DNA from: Bacteroidota bacterium
Lineage (GTDB): Bacteria; Bacteroidota; Bacteroidia; Bacteroidales; DTGW01
DNA: 39,361 nucleotides
Assembly: GCA_029572965.1 (NCBI GenBank)
Contig: JAKPQD010000327.1
Location: forward strand, 1 to 39,361
Direction: 5' to 3'
Position numbers and translations under genes: made by a program. The stretch's first letter is position 1, and every line of letters begins with the position of its first letter. The notes below the pieces were generated by a model. The model searched no databases. It was not told where the DNA came from and saw nothing but the letters and a program-made list of their open reading frames with translations. Positions 9,393 through 18,601 of this stretch are shown piece by piece.

Positions 9393-11447
9393 TTATTTAC
9401 GGTTTCTCGTTATTACAACCTTTTCTTTGCCAACCAGATAAACGCCCTTATTTAATTCTCTTATGGCTTGTTCTTTTTTCACCTGCGACATAATTTTGAC
9501 ACCAAGTAAATTATATACATCAACTAATTCAGGCTCATTGTTTTTATTGGTTGTTTCATTTTTTACAGAAGCCAATGCATCATATTCGCTGGAGTTTGAC
9601 AAAAATACAGTGTCAATAACAAAAGGAATATTGCCGTTTGACCAAAACCCCACAATATAAATATGCGAAGGATTAAGCGTAGCCGATTTGTCTTTCTTAG
9701 GCATCCACCCCGTATTGGCCACTACTATCTGCTTATTTCCAAAATCATACTCGGCAGCGCCGGCCCAGTAGTTGTTTTCGTCAAATACCCTGAACGAAAC
9801 GCCGGCATTGTTTTTTGACCCTAATTTTGCGACTAAATATTTGTACCCTGAAATATCTAAGCCATTGCTGTAGGTCCAACCTCCAAAGCCCCATTGCCCG
9901 GTGGTCAGGGTTTTTGTAGCCTCGTCAAAAGTGCCATCGCCCCAAATATCAGGGTTAAACAACTGGTTGGTCAGGGGGAAAGTGGTAGAGGAAACATGCA
10001 AAGTATCACGCCAGGCATTTCCTTTAGGGTCGGTATAAAGAATTCCTACCGTAGCTTGTCCATCGGCCAAAGCAAAGACCCTGCCCCTGGCAACATTTAC
10101 CACCTCAGTTTTATCAACCGAAAATTTAGCCAATGAGCTTACATTTTCGATATGCCCGTCGGCAAAAACAGCGTTAATTTTTAACCCGGCCGAGCCCTTA
10201 GTCAGTATGGTCATATTTTTGCCACTTTCAACAACAAAACCTGTAACAGTCAAATAACTTTCAGAAGCCCCACTAAGCCCGTAATCGCTTGCATAAGCCT
10301 GATACCATTGATAAACAGGCTTAGGGCATGCTTCAGGGTCGGTCAGAAAATCTTTAATATCGGCAGGGGCAGTGACATCTCCGTACTGGGCCAAAAGCTC
10401 AGGGCTGGTAAAGAGCAACCAACCAACATTGCCACAATCATCTACAATTTTTTTAAAATTAGCCCCAAAACCATTTTTCCCGGCAACACCAGTACTGTCC
10501 TTTCCCCATGATTTATTGTGCCTTGCAGGGGCCCAGTCCATTTCGGTAACCAAAATTGGGGCAAAGTCGGCAACAGGCTGAACCTGGGTATCCCATCCTT
10601 TCTGAAAATTTGCATATCCCTGTCCGCTATTAAACCAACCCGGGTAAACATGCACAGCATAACCAATATTATCGCCTTCAATAGGATTTACGGCATATCC
10701 CTGATATAAAGCCTGATAACCTAAACCCGGGGCCCAAATAATATTATTGGCACTGGCCCTGATAGTGTCCACAACAGCCTGAAAGTATGTTTTCAGGTTG
10801 TCAAAATGGCCTTGCGAACCCGAACCATAAGTACCATCGGGCCCAAGAATATTAACCGGCTCATTGGCCAGCTCAAACATGATGTATGGATTGTTTTTCA
10901 ATTTAGCATGCCGGGCTACATAGCCCCACACTTTGATAAGATATTTATTATACGTATCGTTTACCGCAATTTTTTCGGGGCAAACACCCGGAGGGCGCAT
11001 AACAACATACAACCCTTTAGAAATAGCATATTCGGCCATAGGGATAAACACTTCATCAAGGTATTTTTTAAACCGGGTAAAATCGAAAGCCGAAATATCA
11101 GCCTCACCAGTAACAGCAACTCCCGGAGTATTAGACCAATAAGGGTCCATGTGTAAACGGATAAAATTTACTTTCCATCCTGCATCCAAAATACCATCAA
11201 TAATCCCTTTATTGTAGTCCAGACAACCGGCTACATCATAATTGGTCCAGTATTTTCCCTGCTCATTGAACCAGGGAGAATAAGTCTGGGCAAAACCATG
11301 TAAATTTACAATATGCCCCGAAGCATCTTTTAAATATCGCCCTTCAACGTGAAGAGCAGGCATTGGCATACCTTCCCAACCGAAAAGCCTCAATGACAAC
11401 GTCATTACAGCCAATACCAATGTTAATTTTTTAGTGTTTGTTCTCAT
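9393..11447 (-). CDS. GH5 endo-glycanase with Big-like, CBM-like and sorting-tail modules
   Basis: 684 residues. A signal peptide is followed by a GH5 barrel (about 30-385) with acid/base Glu196 in FELANEPVN and nucleophile Glu302 in LVTEMDWAP. After it come a Big-like domain (about 398-484, FADGHIENVSSLAKFSV), a beta-sandwich of carbohydrate-binding appearance (about 486-620, GQWGFGGWTYSNGLDISGYK), and a final ~45-residue tail (VDVYNLLGVKI...LNKGVYLVG) that looks like a type IX secretion sorting domain. The same three C-terminal modules are found in the neighbouring CE6-like esterase. Depending on subfamily, the substrate may be xylan, xyloglucan or another beta-glucan; no subfamily is assigned. 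This is the only clear endo-acting enzyme in the locus. Its start codon is preceded by nine copies of a heptanucleotide. Confidence 0.9.
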   Translation of the reverse strand: MRTNTKKLTLVLAVMTLSLRLFGWEGMPMPALHVEGRYLKDASGHIVNLHGFAQTYSPWFNEQGKYWTNYDVAGCLDYNKGIIDGILDAGWKVNFIRLHMDPYWSNTPGVAVTGEADISAFDFTRFKKYLDEVFIPMAEYAISKGLYVVMRPPGVCPEKIAVNDTYNKYLIKVWGYVARHAKLKNNPYIMFELANEPVNILGPDGTYGSGSQGHFDNLKTYFQAVVDTIRASANNIIWAPGLGYQALYQGYAVNPIEGDNIGYAVHVYPGWFNSGQGYANFQKGWDTQVQPVADFAPILVTEMDWAPARHNKSWGKDSTGVAGKNGFGANFKKIVDDCGNVGWLLFTSPELLAQYGDVTAPADIKDFLTDPEACPKPVYQWYQAYASDYGLSGASESYLTVTGFVVESGKNMTILTKGSAGLKINAVFADGHIENVSSLAKFSVDKTEVVNVARGRVFALADGQATVGILYTDPKGNAWRDTLHVSSTTFPLTNQLFNPDIWGDGTFDEATKTLTTGQWGFGGWTYSNGLDISGYKYLVAKLGSKNNAGVSFRVFDENNYWAGAAEYDFGNKQIVVANTGWMPKKDKSATLNPSHIYIVGFWSNGNIPFVIDTVFLSNSSEYDALASVKNETTNKNNEPELVDVYNLLGVKIMSQVKKEQAIRELNKGVYLVGKEKVVITRNRK

Positions 11448-11454
11448 AGCAATA

Positions 11455-11516
11455 GTTCTTTGTTCTTTGTTCTTTGTTCTTTGTTCTTTGTTCTTTGTTC
11501 TTTGTTCTTTGTTCTT
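11455..11516. repeat. Tandem heptanucleotide, about nine copies of AAAGAAC (minus strand)
   Basis: A near-perfect 7-bp tandem repeat (GTTCTTT on the plus strand) occupies almost the whole 73-bp gap between the CE6 stop and the GH5 start. It begins 7 bp upstream of the GH5 ATG, so it forms the leader and ribosome-approach region of GH5. Seven is not a multiple of three and the array lies outside the coding sequence, so copy-number change would alter only leader length and unpaired purine-rich sequence. Confidence 0.9.
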
Positions 11517-11520
11517 GATT

Positions 11521-13239
11521 CTAATTCACATTCTGAATCACTTTTACATACCCATTTTTATTCCCAACCATATAAACTCCTTTTGGAAGTCCTTCTATAG
11601 CATGCTTTCTTATTATTTTCGACCTTAATTTTACTCCTAAAACCGAATAAACATCCACCATTTCAAGCTCAGAATTGTTTTCAGGCATATCATTGATGCC
11701 TGTTGGATCAAACTCTTGTGAATTTGACAGGAAAACAGTATCAATTACAAAGGCATTGCTGCCATTAGACCAAAATCCGGCAATATAAATATGGCTTGGT
11801 TCAAGTGTACTTCCATCCCCTTTTTTGACATTTTTGAGGTTGACTACAACTTGGCGACTATTGCCAAATTTACCGGAGGTTGAAGCACCCCAGTAATTAT
11901 TCCCGTCAAAAAGCTTGAATTCAACATCCGCTTTGTTGGCACTGCCCAATTTTGCAACCAGGTATTTATAACCAGACAAATCAACCCCTTTGGAATATTG
12001 CCAGCCACCGAAGCCCCATTGGCCTGTTTTAAGCGTTTTAGTAGTTTCATCAAAACTGCCATTGCTGAATATATTAGGGTTCAACAACTCATTTGTAAGC
12101 GGAAATGTTGTTGCATTGATTTTAAAATCAACCTGTTTCATTGTCCCTTGTGAACCTTTAAAACTTGCAGTAATAACAGCAGCGCCATCTCGTACAACTT
12201 CAATATATCCGTTTGTCATCTTTACAACATCAGGATTGCTGACAGAATAACCTGCTTTATTGGCAACATCAAGGGTATGTCCGTCTGCATAAATGGCAGT
12301 TAAAGACAACCTCTGTATTGACCCTGTCAACAAAGTGTAGCTGTTTTTTTCAACACTCAATGAATCAACCGTATTTCCTTCAACCGTGTTATAGGTTTTT
12401 AACAGCGAGAGCATCTGCAACCCGTAATGTCTGCCCAACTCACGAGCGCCTTCAGTAGAAAAATGCAAACCATCCTTGCCATTGCCTGCACATCCTTTAG
12501 AAGATATTGCATAAGCATTAGGGATATAATAAGGCAAAGTAGCAATAATGCCGTTCATGCCCCAGCAAATACCCCCTTCATCTTTACCCAGCAATTCACC
12601 AGCAAGCAAAGGAATTGAGTTTGCTTCAATATTCAAATCTGCCAGCATGTTGTTATAAATTTTCTTAACCTTTTCGGGCCAATCGGTTTGCCCATTATTG
12701 CTTTCGCCCTGATGAAGCAATATGCCTTTTATCACCCCTTTTTTCTGGGCCATTTTGGCCATTTCTATAATCTTGGCATAAGGGTTGCCGCCATAGATAT
12801 CCATAAGCCCTTTCTGCCATGCATCGGCATTCTGGTAATACTGCGTATAATTGTCCTTATCAAAAGCATCAATACCGCTGCCACCCATGGCAACAACTAT
12901 TACACCAACTTTTATGCTGTCAGGAAGGCTATCAACGAGAACCCGGCCAAAATAATCAGCCGGGGTAAGCCCGTTGTCCCATCGGCATAATGGAGGCTTA
13001 GCGGTGTACCAATTTCCTGCCGACCTTCCATTATGCAGAAAATCACCAGCACTAACTGTCATCACTTTGAAACGTTCGCTAACACCTATAGTATCAGCGG
13101 CAGCAATAGCTGCATTACCTTCCATATTGGACTGCCCAAAACATATATAGATATGAAAATTGGGATCAGGCGAATCCAATGCTTGCGCATAATTGCCAAA
13201 CAATATAAAACCTGTAATAATTGCAATAAAATACTTCAT
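11521..13239 (-). CDS. CE6-like carbohydrate acetyl esterase with GH5-type C-terminal cassette
   Basis: 572 residues with a signal peptide (MKYFIAIITGFILFGNYAQA). An SGNH/SASA esterase domain covers about 28-275: Ser37 lies in FGQSNMEG, block III is LLHQGESN, and Asp256 and His259 lie in DGLHFSTEG. This is typical of carbohydrate esterase family 6 and sialate O-acetylesterase-like proteins. It is followed by a Big-like domain (about 290-373), a CBM-like sandwich (about 376-505) and a sorting-type tail (about 525-572, VDVYSVLGVKL...LPKGVYMVG), all clearly related to the GH5 C-terminus next door. Its expected role is to remove acetyl groups from xylan (or xyloglucan) so that glycosidases gain access. 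A C-terminal tail of this type suggests export by type IX secretion and surface attachment. The substrate is inferred from context. Confidence 0.88.
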   Translation of the reverse strand: MKYFIAIITGFILFGNYAQALDSPDPNFHIYICFGQSNMEGNAAIAAADTIGVSERFKVMTVSAGDFLHNGRSAGNWYTAKPPLCRWDNGLTPADYFGRVLVDSLPDSIKVGVIVVAMGGSGIDAFDKDNYTQYYQNADAWQKGLMDIYGGNPYAKIIEMAKMAQKKGVIKGILLHQGESNNGQTDWPEKVKKIYNNMLADLNIEANSIPLLAGELLGKDEGGICWGMNGIIATLPYYIPNAYAISSKGCAGNGKDGLHFSTEGARELGRHYGLQMLSLLKTYNTVEGNTVDSLSVEKNSYTLLTGSIQRLSLTAIYADGHTLDVANKAGYSVSNPDVVKMTNGYIEVVRDGAAVITASFKGSQGTMKQVDFKINATTFPLTNELLNPNIFSNGSFDETTKTLKTGQWGFGGWQYSKGVDLSGYKYLVAKLGSANKADVEFKLFDGNNYWGASTSGKFGNSRQVVVNLKNVKKGDGSTLEPSHIYIAGFWSNGSNAFVIDTVFLSNSQEFDPTGINDMPENNSELEMVDVYSVLGVKLRSKIIRKHAIEGLPKGVYMVGNKNGYVKVIQNVN

Positions 13240-13280
13240 AAAACCTTTCTTATTTATAAAAAAACATTACCAACCCCACA

Positions 13281-13493
13281 CTATTCGTTTACTACCCTCT
13301 GTTTTCTTCCAATAGCAATATATAATATGAAGCCCAAAAAATTTAAGCACAGTACTATTATGACCCAAATCAACTTGTTATTGCCTTCAAATCTGGATTT
13401 CAGAATATCTATTAAGGCAAGTACTGGCAACAGCATTGCCAATACAACCATAATAAGACCCAATATAACACCCGTTCCTGTGATTAATTCCAT
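13281..13493 (-). CDS. Small PLDc_N-type two-helix membrane protein
   Basis: 70 residues made almost entirely of two membrane helices (about 8-30 and 41-62). The second ends in KLIWVIIVLCLNFLGFILYI followed by GRKQ. That pattern (K-x-x-W...N-x-x-G-x-x-x-Y-x-x-x-G-R) matches the phospholipase D N-terminal-like family (PLDc_N, PF13396), which often occurs alone in small proteins of unknown function. It sits 11 bp after the GH2 stop and about 40 bp before the CE6 gene on the same strand, so it is likely co-transcribed with PUL genes. No catalytic HKD motif is present, so it is not a phospholipase. Confidence 0.8.
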   Translation of the reverse strand: MELITGTGVILGLIMVVLAMLLPVLALIDILKSRFEGNNKLIWVIIVLCLNFLGFILYIAIGRKQRVVNE

Positions 13494-13504
13494 ACAATCA
13501 ATTG

Positions 13505-16500
13505 TTATTTCTCAGCCTTTTCGTCTCCTAATTTCAAAACATAACTAAAATCTGTATCATCAGACTTTACCTGGTATTTTTCCAACGGACGGGGGCCACA
13601 GCTGGCCGAACCAACACCCAGTGTCTTTGCTGACAAGCAGAATACAGTTGCTGTACTTGCCGGAAGGTCAATCTTATATTCCACAGGGTTCATCTGCTCA
13701 TCGGTATAAGGCAATGCCGAGAACTGCATCAGTTTTTCATCGGCTTTTACCTCAAACAAAGGCATGTCGGCACCGTTGAATTTCACCCAACGCATTTCCT
13801 CACGGTTGCCATACTCCATAGGCTTTTCATACTCGTATTGGTTGTTTACCTCCAATTCGTATAAGCCAACATCCTGGGCACTTTTGCGGTCGGCATAGTT
13901 TTCGACCGGGCCACGGCCAAAATAATTGAGGCGGTCGTACTTTTTGTCGAGCAACATGCGTACCCCAATACGGGCAAGGTTGATACGAAAGCCAGTAAAC
14001 TGCACTTTATTGTCAACCTTTACAGTGCCGTCACCTTTTATAGTATATACAGCAGTATGATATGCTGCAAACCCTTCTTTCCCTTCAGCTTTAATGGTGG
14101 CAGTAACTTTTGCAGCAGTATTATCAATAATTTCAGTTTTCATATCAACCACAGAATACTTGAGGTCTTTCACCCCGTACTTTGACCATTCTCTATCGAC
14201 CCACCAATCGTCGGTTTGGTGCATTGCCCTATATAAATGCAATTTGGGGGCACCGTCAGAAGTCAGGATATTCTTGCCATTCTTTTCAATTTGGGTCAAA
14301 AAGCCTGTTTTTTTATCAAAGGTGAGAGCAAAACCCGAACCTGAAACCTTTACCTGCTGGGCATCCTGAATAAGCTTAACAGGTTGAGTAACTTTAGCTT
14401 CAACCACAGGCAAAGTCTTTATGGGCAGCTTAAACTGTTCCCAGGCCACTTCATAGCCTTTGTCAGCCCATAATGTTTTAGTTTTTTGTGTAAACGAAAC
14501 CCGCACAAAATATTCAGCCCCGGCTTTTGGGTTTTCTATTTTATAAGGGATGATAGCGATAGTGCGCCCCCAATGGTTGCGGATTTCTAATGAGCCTTTG
14601 TCTATTTCTTTTCCATTTTCGGTTAAGCTCCATGAGGCATCAAAGCCATCTAAAGAGATGAACTGGTATTTATTTTTAATTTGAATTTCGCCATTAGCAG
14701 GGTCAACAAGGCTTATGTCTATCCATTGAAAAGCCTTTTTCATTTCAGGGAAATGAGGTTTAACACGGGTGCCCCCGGTAGCACGGTCAAAGGAAACAAC
14801 CCCTTTATGAATAAAATAATGGTCGTTAGGAGCTTCGCCAAAGCCTCCGCCATAAGCCAGAATCGGATGGTTAGGGTCGCGCTTGTTCCACAGCGCCTGG
14901 TCTTGAAACTCCCAGATAGCGCCGCCAAGTATCTCAGGATTATTGTCAAAAGCTTCAGAATAGTCGGTCAACGAGCCCATAGAGTTGAACATGGCATGAA
15001 CAAACTCGCAGATATAAAGCGGCTTTGTCAAACCCCAGTATTTAACCATGTTTACATAATCTTCGGCAGTGCCATACATGCGGCCATCGAGGTCAGCAGG
15101 GTTGCGGCTGCCAGCGCCAAAGCGCTCGTAATGCACAGGACGGGATGAGTCTATTGCTTTTATTGCATTCATAGCAGCAACAAAGTTTGAACCCACTCCA
15201 CCACACTCGTTGCCCAACGACCAAATGATGACCGAAGGATGGTTCTTGAAATTTTCGACATTGGCCACGTTACGGTCAATGATGGCGGCTTTCATGGTAG
15301 GCTCTTCATCGAAACGGCCATCGTAGCCGTGACTCTCGCAGTTGGCTTCGGCTACAAGCCAAATGCCCCATTCGTCGCAAAGCTCGTACCATCGTGGGTT
15401 GTCGCAATAATGGCTGGTACGCACATGGTTGCAATTGCCTTGTTTGATCACCTCGAGGTCGCGGATCATTTGTTCTTCGGTAATGGCATGGCCAACATCT
15501 GACCAATGTTCGTGGCGGTTAACGCCTTTCAGTTTGATAGGAACACCGTTTACAGTAAATACGCGCCCTTTGATTTCTATTTTTCGGAAACCCACTTTTG
15601 TAGAAAGTATTTCCCCTTCGGTACTTGCCAATACAAGGGTATATAAATTAGGCGTTTCTGCAGTCCATTTGGCCGGATTGCTAACCGGAAACTTAATCTG
15701 CACTTGCTGTTCCTGTTTTGAAGCAATAGCAGCGGCAGTCGCATTGCCTTTTACTACCTCTCTGCCCTCTTTGTCATATAGTGTAGCTGTCAGTGTTTGA
15801 GCCTTGGCTCCTTTGTCGCCATAGTTTTTGATTTTAGCCACCACCTCAACAGAAGCATCTTTATAGTCTTTGTCTAAGTCTTGTTTTACAAAGAAATCGC
15901 GAATATGTACTTGTGGAGCGCTCCAAAGATAGACATTTCGGAATATGCCGTGCAAACGCCACATATCCTGGTCTTCGAGCCATGTACCAGAGCTGTATTG
16001 ATACACCTCAACAGCAATAGTATTGGAGCCGGGTTTCAGGTATTTGGTCAGGTCAAACTCGGCAGCATTGCGGCTATTTACGCTATATCCGACTTTTTCG
16101 CCGTTAATCCATAGAAAGAACGCACAATCTACGCCTTCAAAGGTGATAAAAATGCGTCGGCCGGCCCATTCGGCAGGAACTTCAAAATCCCTTCTGTAGC
16201 TACCCACCGGGTTGCGCTCTTTGTAAGCGGTAAACCAACTTTCGGGAGTACTCATTATACGCGGAAAATCCTTTTTTATGGTATAACCAAAATTGCGGTA
16301 AAAAGGAGTACCATAACCATGTATTTCCCAATTGGAAGGCACAGGTATTTCGGCCCATGATGAAACATCAAAACCGGGCTTGTAAAAGTCAACCGGCCGT
16401 TGTTCAGGGCTGGGCACCCAGTTGAACTTCCAGTTTCCATTGAGGCTTTTGCACAAACCAGATGCCAGGCGTTTAGCCTGCAATGCCTCCTGCAAATTTG

Positions 16501-16672
16501 CATAAGGCATAAGGGTTGCATGATATGGTTCTTTGTTTATCCCAAGCAGTTCGGGGTTTTCTATTTCGGCAGGATAATCAACACCGGGCTTTAAATCAGC
16601 CTGGGCCAATATTTCTGAGGATTTCATCAGAAAGCCAACAGTAAAAGCTAAGAGTAAATATTTTCTCATCAT
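13505..16672 (-). CDS. Glycoside hydrolase family 2 beta-galactosidase (LacZ type)
   Basis: 1055 residues from MMRKYLLLAFTVGFLMKSSE, which starts a signal peptide; the frame opens 14 codons earlier, overlapping the preceding GH43 stop, which is less likely. The usual five-domain LacZ layout is visible: sugar-binding jelly roll (PVPSNWEIHGYGTPFYRN), Ig-like domain, TIM barrel with VNRHEHWSDVGHAI and VRTSHYCDNP, second Ig-like domain, and a C-terminal Bgal_small_N supersandwich (LNYFGRGPVENYADRKS). Numbered from the first Met, acid/base Glu489 lies in SLGNECGG and nucleophile Glu556 in ICEFVHAM. Length is close to E. coli LacZ (about 1024) plus the signal peptide. In this PUL it would remove terminal beta-galactose from xyloglucan- or complex-xylan-derived oligosaccharides in the periplasm. 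GH2 enzymes can also be beta-glucuronidases or arabinosidases, but the LacZ-type C-terminus favours galactosidase. Confidence 0.93.
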   Translation of the reverse strand: MMRKYLLLAFTVGFLMKSSEILAQADLKPGVDYPAEIENPELLGINKEPYHATLMPYANLQEALQAKRLASGLCKSLNGNWKFNWVPSPEQRPVDFYKPGFDVSSWAEIPVPSNWEIHGYGTPFYRNFGYTIKKDFPRIMSTPESWFTAYKERNPVGSYRRDFEVPAEWAGRRIFITFEGVDCAFFLWINGEKVGYSVNSRNAAEFDLTKYLKPGSNTIAVEVYQYSSGTWLEDQDMWRLHGIFRNVYLWSAPQVHIRDFFVKQDLDKDYKDASVEVVAKIKNYGDKGAKAQTLTATLYDKEGREVVKGNATAAAIASKQEQQVQIKFPVSNPAKWTAETPNLYTLVLASTEGEILSTKVGFRKIEIKGRVFTVNGVPIKLKGVNRHEHWSDVGHAITEEQMIRDLEVIKQGNCNHVRTSHYCDNPRWYELCDEWGIWLVAEANCESHGYDGRFDEEPTMKAAIIDRNVANVENFKNHPSVIIWSLGNECGGVGSNFVAAMNAIKAIDSSRPVHYERFGAGSRNPADLDGRMYGTAEDYVNMVKYWGLTKPLYICEFVHAMFNSMGSLTDYSEAFDNNPEILGGAIWEFQDQALWNKRDPNHPILAYGGGFGEAPNDHYFIHKGVVSFDRATGGTRVKPHFPEMKKAFQWIDISLVDPANGEIQIKNKYQFISLDGFDASWSLTENGKEIDKGSLEIRNHWGRTIAIIPYKIENPKAGAEYFVRVSFTQKTKTLWADKGYEVAWEQFKLPIKTLPVVEAKVTQPVKLIQDAQQVKVSGSGFALTFDKKTGFLTQIEKNGKNILTSDGAPKLHLYRAMHQTDDWWVDREWSKYGVKDLKYSVVDMKTEIIDNTAAKVTATIKAEGKEGFAAYHTAVYTIKGDGTVKVDNKVQFTGFRINLARIGVRMLLDKKYDRLNYFGRGPVENYADRKSAQDVGLYELEVNNQYEYEKPMEYGNREEMRWVKFNGADMPLFEVKADEKLMQFSALPYTDEQMNPVEYKIDLPASTATVFCLSAKTLGVGSASCGPRPLEKYQVKSDDTDFSYVLKLGDEKAEK

Positions 16673-16710
16673 GTCTATTAATTTATTTCTCAAATAAAAA
16701 CTATACAGCA

Positions 16711-18117
16711 TCACTTATTGCTAAATTGCCACCAATCAAAATTGAACAAATCTTTCTCACCTTTGAACACAATGTATAAATCGTGAATGCCTTTTACATC
16801 TTTAACAGAAGCTTTGGCAGTATTCCATAAATCACCTTCACCTGATGAAACAATATTAATATCTGCCACAACAGGCCCGTCAATCTTGTCTATATGAAAC
16901 TCAATCCTTCCTCCATACAAAGAGGCTACACTTACCTCAACAGTCTTGGCACCTTCAGCAAAATCAACAGACTGAACCTTGATATAATCTCCATTGTGGA
17001 TGGAAGTAACATACAACCTATCGGCTATTTTCTTTCCTTTATCCCACGGGACATTGCGTTCCCATTCAGTAGCAAATTCTGTTTTCAGGCCTTCACTAAA
17101 AGACATTGTTTCTGCTTCATTTTTCACAAAAGGGTTTAAAGTGCCAACATTGGCAACGCCTTTTGCTGACCACCAGGGATGTTTCTGAATGGTACCATCA
17201 GCGTTGTATTTAATCTCCTCAACACAAATAGAGCGCCTTTCATAATGTTTAGACATGGTACGCTTCAACACATTGTAATTGAACCCAAAGACATAAGTTT
17301 TCCCTTTATATTCTATGACCCCCGGATGGTTTCCGGAAGATCTCACGTCTGGATCCATTATTGTACCTTTACATTTCCAAGGGCCAACCGGGCTATCGCT
17401 CATGGCATAACCAATACCTTCAGGACAACATCTTGAAGCCCAGGCCAGATAATAATACTTATTCTTTTTCCAAAGCCAGGGGCCTTCTGTATAGGAAGCT
17501 TCAGCAGGAGTCCCTGTAAAATCAATAGAGGCAACCTGAATCTCACCTTTTAGCGAAACCATATCTTCATTGAGCTTTGCATAGTAACAAGGGCCATTTC
17601 CACCCCAGTATAGATAAGCCTGACCATCCTCATCTATAAAGACAGTTGGGTCATAATCGCCAGGGTTAGACCTAAAAATTAGCGGCTTGCCAAGTACATC
17701 AATAAAGGGACCATAAGGACTGCCGGATACAGCAACACCAATCGCCATTTTCCCCTGGTAAATAGTAGGACAATAAAGATAAAACTTGCCCTTTCGCTCA
17801 ATGCATTGAGGAGCCCAGGCACTATGTCCATCAGCCCATGCAAAAGTCCGATATGGCTCTTTTACGCCAGCAATAATGCCACGGTCAGTCCAATTGACCA
17901 TATCTGTAGAGGTATATAACATCCAATTTTCCATCTGAAAGCCAAAAGCACCGTCTTCATCATGACTGGTATATAAAAAAACGGTATCATGATAAACCAA
18001 TGGAGCCGGGTCGGCTGTATATTTAGTCTGAATTATTGGGTTATCAGCAAAACAATAAGAAGCAAAGCTTGAAAATGCTATTGCTAATGAACCCAGTTTC
18101 TTAAAAAGATTTGTCAT
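16711..18117 (-). CDS. GH43-CBM6 arabinoxylan arabinofuranohydrolase-like enzyme
   Basis: 468 residues with a signal peptide ending near CFADNP. The GH43 propeller has base Asp36 in KYTADPAPLV, Asp156 in GDYDPTVFID and acid Glu211 in YTEGPWLWKK. The opening pattern (NPIIQTKYTADPAP...LYTSHDED...) closely resembles the group containing Bacillus XynD (arabinoxylan arabinofuranohydrolase; subfamily 29 as I recall). The C-terminal ~130 residues (FVKNEAETMSFSEGLKT ... IYIVF-type end with NFDWWQF) are a family 6 carbohydrate-binding module with the usual aromatic end. It should remove arabinofuranose from xylan backbones while CBM6 holds the xylan. The GH2 start lies 38 bp downstream of its stop, so the two are probably co-transcribed. 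The 77 bp upstream show no clear promoter, so it may be read through from the small membrane genes. Confidence 0.9.
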   Translation of the reverse strand: MTNLFKKLGSLAIAFSSFASYCFADNPIIQTKYTADPAPLVYHDTVFLYTSHDEDGAFGFQMENWMLYTSTDMVNWTDRGIIAGVKEPYRTFAWADGHSAWAPQCIERKGKFYLYCPTIYQGKMAIGVAVSGSPYGPFIDVLGKPLIFRSNPGDYDPTVFIDEDGQAYLYWGGNGPCYYAKLNEDMVSLKGEIQVASIDFTGTPAEASYTEGPWLWKKNKYYYLAWASRCCPEGIGYAMSDSPVGPWKCKGTIMDPDVRSSGNHPGVIEYKGKTYVFGFNYNVLKRTMSKHYERRSICVEEIKYNADGTIQKHPWWSAKGVANVGTLNPFVKNEAETMSFSEGLKTEFATEWERNVPWDKGKKIADRLYVTSIHNGDYIKVQSVDFAEGAKTVEVSVASLYGGRIEFHIDKIDGPVVADINIVSSGEGDLWNTAKASVKDVKGIHDLYIVFKGEKDLFNFDWWQFSNK

Positions 18118-18194
18118 GATTAGTAATTTTTAAAATATCTTTAATAACTTATTGAATAGGGCGTTATGCCGAAAACGAAAAGCCACAGCTACAC

Positions 18195-18572
18195 CTAATC
18201 CGTTTCCTTTTCAGTTTTTTCATTGAAATACACCCTGAGTGCTTTTGAAATGTACAATACCAGGATGCCACAGAACAACAACACGCTAAGCCCTGAAAAA
18301 TCTATGCGTATTGCTCTCTCAACCAGCTGCAACAACAGTATAAATAAGCAACTCCAGAGCATCCCAATTCCAGAATATTTGAAAAAATGGATTAAAAATG
18401 GGATCATATCAAAATGGGCCGAATTGGATTGGGCTTCTATGCCCGACTTCTTGCGAAGAAAATCCATCACCGCTGTAAAAGCCCATAAAAACACAAATAT
18501 CAACAAGATATAAATAAACCATTTCGGCAGTTCGAGGTTGATAAATGAATCGAAGCTTAATCTATTGTCCAT
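18195..18572 (-). CDS. Uncharacterised membrane protein, 125 aa
   Basis: I recognise no family. The protein has three hydrophobic stretches likely to span the membrane: about 18-37 (WFIYILLIFVFLWAFTAVMD), 60-85 (IHFFKYSGIGMLWSCLFILL) and 95-112 (LSVLLFCGILVLYISKA). They are separated by short basic loops, with a charged acidic/lysine tail at the end. It is preceded 29 bp upstream by another small unknown gene and followed 77 bp later by GH43-CBM6, all on the same strand. Its position inside the PUL suggests co-expression. Nothing in the sequence shows an enzymatic or transport motif. Confidence 0.7.
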   Translation of the reverse strand: MDNRLSFDSFINLELPKWFIYILLIFVFLWAFTAVMDFLRKKSGIEAQSNSAHFDMIPFLIHFFKYSGIGMLWSCLFILLLQLVERAIRIDFSGLSVLLFCGILVLYISKALRVYFNEKTEKETD

Positions 18573-18601
18573 GTTAGTTTGTTTATTAGTTTATAAAAGT
18601 T

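Noticed and set aside
18164-18180. Possible terminator before GH43-CBM6 (16711-18117)
   Set aside because: No stem longer than a few base pairs and no T run.
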